Source of the DNA: Bacteroidetes bacterium QS_8_68_15
GTDB lineage: Bacteria > Bacteroidota > Rhodothermia > Rhodothermales > Salinibacteraceae
Reading direction: 5' to 3'
Assembly: GCA_003023245.1 (NCBI GenBank)
Contig: PXTR01000027.1
Location: 2,524 to 14,381, forward strand
Length of the DNA: 11,858 nucleotides
Of the stretch, positions 5,199 to 11,858 are shown one piece after another. How positions within the stretch are numbered: position 1 is the stretch's first letter; the number at the start of each line of letters is the position of its first letter. The notes under the pieces were generated by a model. The model had not been told where the DNA came from, made no database searches, and was given only the letters and a program-made list of their open reading frames with translations. Both the position numbers and the translations under genes were made by a program.

Positions 5199-6347
5199 TC
5201 ATTCCGTCATCGTGCGTTCGTCGAGGTGGGTGCGCAGGCGGTCGAGGAGGTCGGGCATGTAGCCGGGGTCTTCGCCGCGCGCGTCGGCTTGTTCGATGAG
5301 CCCGTCGAGGCGTTCGACGAGCCGGCCGGCGCGGTCGTACTTCTCCTGCGCGATGTAGGCGTCGAAGAGCCAGCGGTAGGCGTGGAAGTCGCGCATCCGC
5401 AGCGGGCGGTTGCTCTCACGCTGCCACTCGACGGACGCACGGTAGGCGTCCACGTTCGAGGCGGCCATCGCTTCCCACCGCTCCAGCTCGCGAAAGATGT
5501 GGCTGGGCATGTGCAGCGCGTGCGAGGAGGAGGGGGCCACTTGCGCGTAGGTGCGCGCCATGCGCCGGCCCATCGGAGCGAAGGTTTCGGAGTCGTAGGC
5601 GTGAATGAGATAGTGCAAGACGCCGGGATGCTTCGGGCGCTTGCGGTACAGTTCCTCCAGCGGGGCCGCCACGTCGACGACTTCGCTCGCCTGTTCGAGG
5701 TCGAAGCTCGGGGCCCCCATGCGCGCAAGCGCGGCGAAGATCGTCGCCTCCTCGTCCTCGGGAAAGCGCTCGGCGAGGCGCGTCATCTGCTCCGCGTAAG
5801 CCGCGCGCCGCTCGTCTATGCGGTCATCGCCGTCGCCCGCGCCCTCGGAGTAGAGCGTGCGCAGCGCGTCGAGATACGCCTGTTCTCGGGCCGTCACGTC
5901 GAGCGTGCCCCCGCGTGCGGCCCTCACCGAGTCGAGCCGGGCGAAGACGGCGCGGCCGGCGTCACGGTCGTGCTGTTCCCAGATCGGATGTTCGTGGGTC
6001 ATCGCCTCGCCCCAGTAGGCCATCGCAAAGCCGGAGTCGAGGCGTTGCGCCCGGCGGAAGCGGTCGCGCGCTTCGGGGTACCAGAAGCTGTGCAGCGCCA
6101 GCACGCCGGTGCGAAACGCCTGCCGGGCCGCTTCGGTCGCGCCGGAAGTGGGGAACGCGAGTGTGCCCAGCGCGGGACCGTCGGCCGAATCGCTCGCGGC
6201 CGAATCGTTGGCAGCAGCCGGAAGGTCGGGCGGCGGGAGCTGTTGCGGAGCGGTCTGCTGCGGAGCGGTTTGCTGCGCCGCGGCCGCGGGAGCGATCAAG
6301 AGCAGAAGCGCGGCGGCGAGTACGCCTCGGAAAGACCAGCAGAGCAT
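5199..6347 (-). CDS. Secreted tetratricopeptide-repeat-like protein, function unknown
   Basis: A 382-residue exported protein. ATG 6347 is chosen because a signal peptide follows directly (MLCWSFRG, then VLAAALLLLIAPAAAAQ, cleavage near residue 24); the frame stays open to 6626 but has no homologous look. A low-complexity QQTAPQQTAPQQ and Ala/Asp/Ser linker follow. The body is helical and matches a widespread uncharacterised TPR family: TGVLALHSFWYPEARDRFRR and AQRLDSGFAMAYWGEAMTHE form the first helix pairs, then AREQAYLDAL, KHPGVLHYLIHAYDS and SSSHALHMPSHIFRELERWE, with conserved His residues. Helices continue to the C-terminus (YDRAGRLVERLDGL). TPRs generally mediate protein contacts; the conserved HALHMPSHIF and HYLIHAYD segments could also make a pocket, but no enzymatic role is known to me. 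It is divergent from the ABC-F gene with a 277-bp spacer and convergent with accD. Confidence 0.85.
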   Translation of the reverse strand: MLCWSFRGVLAAALLLLIAPAAAAQQTAPQQTAPQQLPPPDLPAAANDSAASDSADGPALGTLAFPTSGATEAARQAFRTGVLALHSFWYPEARDRFRRAQRLDSGFAMAYWGEAMTHEHPIWEQHDRDAGRAVFARLDSVRAARGGTLDVTAREQAYLDALRTLYSEGAGDGDDRIDERRAAYAEQMTRLAERFPEDEEATIFAALARMGAPSFDLEQASEVVDVAAPLEELYRKRPKHPGVLHYLIHAYDSETFAPMGRRMARTYAQVAPSSSHALHMPSHIFRELERWEAMAASNVDAYRASVEWQRESNRPLRMRDFHAYRWLFDAYIAQEKYDRAGRLVERLDGLIEQADARGEDPGYMPDLLDRLRTHLDERTMTE

Positions 6348-6567
6348 GATCGGCTCGGAAAAGAGGGGGCAGCCGTTGCAGCCAGATAAACCGAACGCTG
6401 GCCTGCACGGGTTCCGCCGAAGACCGCAGCGCAGGACGCAGCAGGCGCCTACCTGCCGGGCAAGTGACTTCAATCTTTCTTCGCGAAATCCCGTTCTGGC
6501 GTTGACGACAAAAAGAGGGCGTTTCCCATTCATGTTGTCGACCCGTACTCGGCCCGCTAACTGTTTC

Positions 6568-6615
6568 GCGCTCCCGCACCCCCGCGCTCCCGCACCCCCG
6601 CGCTCCCGCACCCCC
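6568..6615 (+). repeat. Three perfect 16-bp tandem repeats ahead of the ABC-F gene
   Basis: GCGCTCCCGCACCCCC occurs three times in a row (6568-6583, 6584-6599, 6600-6615). A degenerate ACGCTCACC then leads straight into ATG 6625. It occupies the ribosome-binding region, leaving no purine-rich SD, as the ATCACGC array does at accD. The period is 16, not 7. The remainder of the 277-bp divergent spacer (6348-6567) shows only a possible -35 TTGACG at 6502-6507 without a good -10. Confidence 0.93.
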
Positions 6616-6624
6616 ACGCTCACC

Positions 6625-8215
<1,591 letters not shown>

Positions 8216-8238
<23 letters not shown>

Positions 8239-8644
8239 AAGCGATGCTTCCGAATACAGGGCTTCCAACGAGAGCGACCCCGCGCAAAACGGACAGGCGT
8301 CCGCGGCGTCGGAGGCCGCCGCGCAGCAAAACGGCGCGTCCGCATCGAACGGCGCGTCCGCATCGAAAAGCGCGTCCAGCGCGACGGACGCCGATGCCCC
8401 GTATGCGTCGATGAACACGTACCAGCTGCGCCAGACCGTCGAGGAGGTCGAGGCGGACATCGAGGAGCTGGAAGCGCGGGAGGAGGAGTTGCAGGAGCGC
8501 CTCGCCGACCCGACGCTCTACGACGACGCTCGCGAGACGCGCGAGACGCGCGAGGAGTACGAGCGCGTGCAGCAGGAGCTGGGCGCGGCCTACGAGACGT
8601 GGGAAGCGGCCGGAGAACGGCTTCTGGAGCGCGAAGAGGGTTGA
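8216..8644 (+). pseudogene. Displaced C-terminal segment of the ABC-F gene (linker plus coiled coil)
   Basis: This frame is +1 relative to the upstream ABC-F frame and has no start of its own near 8216. It encodes a hydrophilic Ser/Ala/Asn linker (SSENGASESDASEYRAS, then NGAS repeats). A charged helical hairpin follows: TYQLRQTVEEVEADIEELEA, LQERLADPTLYDDA and YERVQQELGAAYETWEAAGE. That is the shape of the ABC-F C-terminal coiled-coil domain, which contacts the ribosome. An internal in-frame ATG at 8411 could in principle start a 77-residue separate protein, but the domain makes sense only as the tail of 6625-8238. It ends at TGA 8642-8644, just before the GTGGATG array. Confidence 0.75.
8330..8365 (+). 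repeat. Two 18-bp tandem units in the ABC-F linker
   Basis: AACGGCGCGTCCGCATCG occurs twice in a row (8330-8347, 8348-8365), with a decayed third unit after it, encoding NGASAS-type residues. It is a low-complexity linker expansion within the displaced ABC-F tail. Confidence 0.9.
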
Positions 8645-8646
8645 CT

Positions 8647-8674
8647 GTGGATGGTGGATTGTGGATGGTGAATG
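8647..8674 (+). repeat. Heptamer array, GTGGATG family, 3' end of ABC-F tail
   Basis: Four heptamers in register: GTGGATG, GTGGATT, GTGGATG, GTGAATG. It begins 2 bp after the TGA at 8642-8644 and is in the G/T form on the sense strand. Confidence 0.9.
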
Positions 8675-8709
8675 GTTCTCGTGCGACGGGCGCGGCTGCT
8701 CTGGGAAGC

Positions 8710-8737
8710 ACCATCTACCCCCGACTATCTACCATCT
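8710..8737 (-). repeat. Heptamer array, ACCATCT family, 3' side of the deacetylase gene
   Basis: Four heptamers on the + strand: ACCATCT, ACCCCCG, ACTATCT, ACCATCT. On the sense strand of the minus-strand deacetylase gene they read AGATGGT, the G/T form. They pair with 8647-8674. Confidence 0.88.
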
Positions 8738-8798
8738 ACGTTCTCGCTCAAGGGAAAACGTTCGACCGAAGCGGCGGCTCGTCGCGCAACGTCGCACA

Positions 8799-9698
8799 TC
8801 ACCCGAAGACCTCGCGGGCGGCGCGGTGCATGTCGGCGTGCAGGTCGGCGGTCGCCTCGGGCGTGTCGGCGTAGCCGCCGGAGAGAAGCAGCGCGGCGGG
8901 GGCGTCGTGTGCGGCAAGCCGGGTGAGGGCGTAGCGGTCGCGTTCGCGCAATGCCTCGCGGGAGAGGTTGATACGGCCGAAGCGGTCGCCGGCGGCCACG
9001 TCGATGCCGCCGAGGTAGAAGATCAGGTCGGGACGGGCGGCGTCGAGGGCGGCGGGCAGGTGCTCGGCGAGCGCGTCGAGGTAGGCGGTGTCGCCGGGAT
9101 CGTCGGGCAGGGCGACGTCGCGGGTGGAAGGGGGCTTCTCGAAGGGATAGTTGCCGGCCGCGTGCAGCGAGAAGGTGAAGACCGCGTCGGTGTCGGCAAA
9201 GTAAGCGGCGTTGGCGTTGCCCTGGTGCACATCGAGGTCCACGACGAGGGCGCGCTCGATCCAGCGCGAGCGGCGCAGCAGGCGAATCGCCACGGCCACG
9301 TCGTTGAGGACGCAGAAGCCTTCGCCGTGGGCGGGAAAGGCGTGGTGCGTGCCGCCGGCGAGGTTGGCCGCGACGCCGTCTTCGAGGGCCATCAGCGCGG
9401 CGTTGACGGTGCCCTGCACGGCCAGGCGCGAGCGCCGCACCAGCCGCTCGGACCACGGCAGGCCCATGCGCCGCTCGGCCCGGTCGGAGAGCGCCCCCTC
9501 CGCCAGCGCCCGCAGGTAGCCGGAGGTGTGCACGCGCAACAGGTCCGCCCAGTCGGCCGGGCGCGGCGCAACCACGTCTTCCGCACGCAACAGCCCTTCG
9601 CGCAACAGGCGGCGGTGCAGCGCCGGAAACTTTGCCATCGGGAAGGGGTGGCCCTCCGGCAGCGGCACGTAGTAGCCGTCGCAGTAGCTGGCGCGCAT
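8799..9698 (-). CDS. Histone deacetylase-family (AcuC/acetylpolyamine-type) zinc hydrolase
   Basis: This is a 299-residue cytoplasmic zinc amidohydrolase of the arginase/deacetylase fold. Bacterial members remove acetyl groups from lysines of proteins (for example AcuC on acetyl-CoA synthetase) or from polyamines. Catalytic residues are all visible: His118-His119 in GGTHHAF, metal ligands Asp156 and His158 in DLDVHQGN, Asp233 in GGIDVAAGD, and Tyr276 in SGGYAD. GEGFCVLNDVAVA and FSLHAAGNYPF favour the class-IV-like bacterial branch. ATG 9698 is chosen because MRASYCDGYYVPLPEGHPFP is the usual short N-terminus; the frame back to 9767 is array sequence. There is no SD. A sense-strand ATCACGCAATACGC array lies just upstream (9703-9730). 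Substrate cannot be read from sequence; no acetyl-CoA synthetase gene is adjacent. Confidence 0.9.
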   Translation of the reverse strand: MRASYCDGYYVPLPEGHPFPMAKFPALHRRLLREGLLRAEDVVAPRPADWADLLRVHTSGYLRALAEGALSDRAERRMGLPWSERLVRRSRLAVQGTVNAALMALEDGVAANLAGGTHHAFPAHGEGFCVLNDVAVAIRLLRRSRWIERALVVDLDVHQGNANAAYFADTDAVFTFSLHAAGNYPFEKPPSTRDVALPDDPGDTAYLDALAEHLPAALDAARPDLIFYLGGIDVAAGDRFGRINLSREALRERDRYALTRLAAHDAPAALLLSGGYADTPEATADLHADMHRAAREVFG

Positions 9699-9702
9699 CG
9701 GG

Positions 9703-9730
9703 GGCGTAGAAGGCGTATTGCGTGATGCGG
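9703..9730 (-). repeat. Degenerate heptamer array, ATCACGC/AATACGC family, before the deacetylase start
   Basis: On the minus (sense) strand it reads GCATCACGCAATACGC and then CTTCTACGCC, the same two heptamers as in front of accD, ending about 5 bp before ATG 9698. This is the third 5' site with the C/A form on the sense strand. Confidence 0.75.
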
Positions 9731-9750
9731 CTCGACGTCGGACGAGCGTC

Positions 9751-9780
9751 CGCACGCTTCTACGCACTACGCCTCACGTG
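9751..9780 (-). repeat. Degenerate heptamer array, ACGCACT/ACGCCTC, upstream side
   Basis: The + strand reads CGCACGCTTCT, ACGCACT, ACGCCTC, ACGTG. It is partly complementary to 9703-9730. On the minus strand it is the G/T form (GAGGCGT, AGTGCGT), lying 3' of the small lipoprotein gene and 5' of the deacetylase gene. Confidence 0.55.
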
Positions 9781-9810
9781 TTGCCCCGCGCCGCGCCGGC
9801 GCTTCGACCC

Positions 9811-9863
9811 GGGCGAAAAACAAAAAAGCGCCCCGCCGGCGTAACAAGCCGGGCGAGGCGCTT
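9811..9863 (-). terminator. Rho-independent terminator of the small lipoprotein gene
   Basis: The arms AAGCGCCCCGCCGGC (9826-9840) and GCCGGGCGAGGCGCTT (9848-9863) form a strong GC-rich stem with a 7-nt loop and one bulge or mismatch. On the minus strand it is followed by TTTTTTGTTTTTCG. It lies about 57 bp after the lipoprotein stop codon and is the only textbook intrinsic terminator in the window. Confidence 0.88.
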
Positions 9864-9919
9864 CTGAATGGAATCGCGAATGCACCGGCCGAGCGGCGCT
9901 CAATCCAACGGACGAAATA

Positions 9920-10153
9920 CTACTCATCGTCTTCCGGCATGACGTTGTGCTCGCCAGTGGTGCCCGTGCCGCCGCCGCCTTCGGTGTCCTGGGCCTGGGT
10001 CTGGGGGCCGGCGTCATCGACCTGCTGCGTTTCGGGCGGGGCAGTGCTGGGGCCGGTCAGGTCAGCGCCGGTGCAGCCGGCGAGCGCGACGCCGCCCAGG
10101 AGGGCGAAGCTGGCGAGAGCAGCGGAAAGGACGTTCGTGGAGCGCGTTTTCAT
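9920..10153 (-). CDS. Small predicted lipoprotein, acidic, function unknown
   Basis: A 77-residue protein with a lipoprotein signal: MKTRSTNV, a hydrophobic stretch, then LAGC with Cys27 as the lipidated residue. The mature part is only about 50 residues, disordered and acidic (QQVDDAGPQTQAQDTEGGGG, ending MPEDDE), with no recognisable domain. The gene is nevertheless well equipped: a good -35/-10 pair (10230-10258), an AAGAGG Shine-Dalgarno 8 nt before the ATG (10162-10167) and a strong terminator. That argues for real, possibly high expression. It is divergent from the propeller protein gene with a 239-bp spacer. It could be a short envelope lipoprotein or a surface tag; I cannot assign a role. 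Confidence 0.82.
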   Translation of the reverse strand: MKTRSTNVLSAALASFALLGGVALAGCTGADLTGPSTAPPETQQVDDAGPQTQAQDTEGGGGTGTTGEHNVMPEDDE

Positions 10154-10161
10154 AAGAGTGA

Positions 10162-10167
10162 CCTCTT
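10162..10167 (-). promoter_or_regulatory. Shine-Dalgarno site of the small lipoprotein gene
   Basis: AAGAGG on the minus strand, 8 nt before ATG 10153. It stands out because the tsaB, accD, ABC-F and deacetylase genes have repeats instead of a visible SD. Confidence 0.7.
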
Positions 10168-10229
10168 AGTTACGTTCGGGGGAGGGAGAAGGATGAATGC
10201 ATCCAGGGCGTAACCGGGATGCGCTCGTT

Positions 10230-10258
10230 ATTTTAGCCGCCGGCGAGCGCACAAGCAA
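10230..10258 (-). promoter_or_regulatory. Sigma70-like promoter of the small lipoprotein gene
   Basis: On the minus strand: TTGCTT (10258-10253), a 17-bp spacer, then TAAAAT (10235-10230). This predicts a start near 10223 and a leader of about 70 nt. It shares -35 hexamer and spacing with the candidate porQ promoter. Confidence 0.65.
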
Positions 10259-10277
10259 GGTTCCGGATACACATTTT

Positions 10278-10295
10278 TGTTACATTCAAGTAACA
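10278..10295 (+). promoter_or_regulatory. Inverted repeat, possible operator
   Basis: TGTTAC (10278-10283) and GTAACA (10290-10295) are perfect 6-bp arms around ATTCAA, in an AT-rich patch unusual for this window. It sits between the lipoprotein promoter (20 bp upstream of its -35) and the propeller gene, so it could bind a regulator of either. Confidence 0.4.
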
Positions 10296-10298
10296 TTT

Positions 10299-10343
10299 GG
10301 GCGAAAGCGTCGTTGGTACCTGGCTCGCCCGTCGTGTTTTTTT
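10299..10343 (+). promoter_or_regulatory. Leader hairpin followed by T7, possible attenuator
   Basis: GGGCGA (10299-10304) pairs with TCGCCC (10325-10330). After 6 nt a run of seven T (10337-10343) follows. There is no + strand gene upstream that would need a terminator, so if it is transcribed it would act in the leader of the propeller gene. The stem is short with a 20-nt loop, so this is weak. Confidence 0.3.
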
Positions 10344-10392
10344 AAAGAGCGGTTCTTCCTCGTCGGAAATGAGGCCCAATTCTTCCCGAAGC

Positions 10393-11858
10393 ATGAAACG
10401 CCTGCTTGCGTCTCTGTTGCTGCCGGTGGTGTTGTGCGTGGCGCCCGCGCAGGGGCAGTCGCCGGCGCCGCAGGGGGCGCCGTTTTCCACCGCGCACTTC
10501 GCCGCGTACGAGTACGGGGCGCAGCCGCAGAACTGGAGCGCCGCGCAGGGCGCGCAGGGGCTGATGTACTTCGCCAACAGCGGCGGTATCTTGCAGTACG
10601 ACGGCGCGCGCTGGCGTCTCATCGAAACGGGGACCGGCACGAGAGTACGCAGCGTGGCGGCGGACTCGCAGGGCACCGTGTACGCCGGGGCGGGCGGTGA
10701 CTTCGGCGTCCTGCGGCCCGACTCGGTCGGCACGCTGCGGTACGTCTCGCTTGCCGAGCGGCTGCCGTCCGCGCAACAGGATTTCGAAGAAGTGTGGTAC
10801 ATCCATGCCGTCGGCGGGAACGTCTATTTCCAGAGCCGCTCGCGGCTCTTTCGGTGGAACGGCGACACGCTCCGCTCCTGGAAGAGCGAAGGGCAGTTTC
10901 ATACGTCGTTTGCGGTGCGCGGCCGGGTCTACGTCCGCGAGTCCGGGGGGCGCGGCCTTTTGCGCGTGGAAGGCGACTCGCTACAGGTCGCCCCGGGCGG
11001 GGAGCGCTTCGCCGACAAGTCGATTTATCTCATGCTTCCGCACGGCGACGACGACATCCTCGTCGGTCGGTCGGGCGGGACATTTTTTCTCTACGACGGG
11101 GAGACGTTCGCGCCGTTTTCCACCGAGGCGGCTCCGCTGCTGGAGGAGACCCCGCTCTACCACGGGACCATGCTGCCGGGCGGGGAGATGGCGCTGGCTA
11201 CGCTGGGCGGGGGCGTCCTCATCATCGACCGGGCGGGGCGGCTCGTGCGGGTGCTCCAGCCGGGCGCGGCGCTGCCCTCCGGGACCGTCAACCACGTGTA
11301 CCTCGACGACCAGGGGGGGCTGTGGATGGCGCTCAACAGCCGGGGCCTCGCGCGGGCCGAGGTGTCCTCGCCGCTCTCGCGGTTCGGGGACGGCTTCGGG
11401 CTGGAAGGAATCATTCACGACCTGCACCGTCACGACGGTACGCTGTACGCGGCGACCGGAGCCGGGCTGTACGCGCTTACCGAGCGGCCCTCCGGGGCAC
11501 GTCCGCGTCATCGTTTCGAGAAGGTGACGGGGGCGCCCGCCGCCTGGAGTCTGCTGTCGAACGGCGGCGCGCTCTACGTCGCGACCCGCGGGGGGGTGTA
11601 CCGCGTGCGTGAGGGACGCGCCGAGCCTCTTTTGCAAAAGCAGGCGTTCAGTCTGGCAGCTCCCGAAAGCGAGGGGACGGGCGCGTCGCGGCCGGGGCCG
11701 CTCTACGTGGGCACCGCCGACGGGCTGGGGGTGCTGCGTCGCACCCCGGGCTCGCCGGGCCGGCGCTTCCAGCTGCTCGCCCGTACGGGACGCGAAGTGC
11801 GCGCCACGACCCTGACCGACGACGGTGCGCTCTGGTTCAGCACGGACGGCGGCGGGGT
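10393..11858 (+). CDS. Exported beta-propeller sensor-like protein (partial, runs off the window)
   Basis: The frame is open from ATG 10393 to the last base, giving 488 residues with the C-terminus beyond the window. A signal peptide opens it (MKRLLAS, then LLLPVVLCVAPAQG). In-frame ATG 10369 would add eight residues and is a fair alternative; neither has an SD. The rest is a string of short propeller blades with the two-component-regulator-propeller pattern: GLMYFANSGGILQYDGARW (56-74), GTVYAGAGGDFGVL, GGLWMALNSRGLARAE, GTLYAATGAGLYAL, GALYVATRGGVYRV, GPLYVGTADGLGVL and GALWFSTDGGG. Proteins of this layout in Bacteroidota/Rhodothermota usually continue into a Y_Y_Y (triple tyrosine) domain, a transmembrane helix and an output domain (histidine kinase, cyclase, phosphatase or LuxR-type HTH). 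Which output follows cannot be seen. The blades would be periplasmic and bind a ligand. Confidence 0.85.
   Translation, partial: MKRLLASLLLPVVLCVAPAQGQSPAPQGAPFSTAHFAAYEYGAQPQNWSAAQGAQGLMYFANSGGILQYDGARWRLIETGTGTRVRSVAADSQGTVYAGAGGDFGVLRPDSVGTLRYVSLAERLPSAQQDFEEVWYIHAVGGNVYFQSRSRLFRWNGDTLRSWKSEGQFHTSFAVRGRVYVRESGGRGLLRVEGDSLQVAPGGERFADKSIYLMLPHGDDDILVGRSGGTFFLYDGETFAPFSTEAAPLLEETPLYHGTMLPGGEMALATLGGGVLIIDRAGRLVRVLQPGAALPSGTVNHVYLDDQGGLWMALNSRGLARAEVSSPLSRFGDGFGLEGIIHDLHRHDGTLYAATGAGLYALTERPSGARPRHRFEKVTGAPAAWSLLSNGGALYVATRGGVYRVREGRAEPLLQKQAFSLAAPESEGTGASRPGPLYVGTADGLGVLRRTPGSPGRRFQLLARTGREVRATTLTDDGALWFSTDGGG

Larger units (their letters stand above)
8647..8739. terminator. Hairpin between convergent ABC-F and deacetylase genes
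   Basis: The left array 8647-8670 and right array 8709-8739 form an imperfect inverted repeat around a 38-nt spacer. In RNA the outer 13 positions (8647-8659 with 8727-8739) pair fully if G-U pairs are allowed. No T tract follows on either side. I infer a bidirectional 3'-end structure. The remaining bases to 8798 show nothing I recognise. Confidence 0.5.

Overview
The window is a GC-rich (about 65-70 percent by eye), gene-dense bacterial segment. A PorQ-type type IX secretion protein points to the Bacteroidota/Rhodothermota side of the tree. The high GC, the acidic Ala/Arg-rich proteins and two sigma70-like promoters with a shared TTGCTT -35 suggest a Rhodothermia-like organism (Salinibacter/Rubrivirga type) rather than a classical low-GC Bacteroidetes. 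This placement is inference; there is no rRNA gene here.

Layout, left to right. (1) 1-573: a broken minus-strand gene for a secreted protein lies between two perfect 102-bp direct repeats. (2) 589-1737 (+): MFS efflux transporter. (3) 1997-2998 (+): porQ, with a candidate promoter and a 5' leader hairpin. (4) 3103-3861 (+): tsaB for tRNA t6A synthesis, without a normal start codon where one is expected. (5) 4042-4896 (+): accD, acetyl-CoA carboxylase carboxyltransferase beta subunit. (6) 5199-6347 (-): secreted TPR-type protein. (7) 6625-8238 (+): ABC-F ATPase, whose C-terminal coiled coil is displaced to another frame (8216-8644). (8) 8799-9698 (-): zinc deacetylase of the histone deacetylase family. 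(9) 9920-10153 (-): small lipoprotein with its own promoter, SD and terminator. (10) 10393 to the window end (+): exported beta-propeller sensor-like protein, cut by the window edge. These look like independent single-gene units, not one pathway.

The most unusual signal lies between the genes. Most intergenic gaps carry short arrays with a 7-bp period. At least four arrays have unrelated sequences (ATCACGC/AATACGC, TCGTTGG, GTGGATG, GATGGGC/GATTTTC) but the same 7-bp phase. Their strand follows the genes: before a start codon the sense strand reads the C/A form (ATCACGC), and after a stop codon it reads the G/T form (GTGATGC, GTGGATG, TCGTTGG). Convergent gene pairs therefore end in long, mostly complementary hairpins (4893-5000 and 8647-8739), and accD has complementary arrays at both ends. 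They resemble the heptanucleotide STRR repeats known from cyanobacteria, but the gene-linked polarity and the use of several motif families deserve a genome-wide look.

Two places look like recombination or assembly scars: the 102-bp repeat at the left edge, and a 59-bp identical stretch shared by the two halves of the ABC-F gene, which ends exactly where its reading frame is lost.
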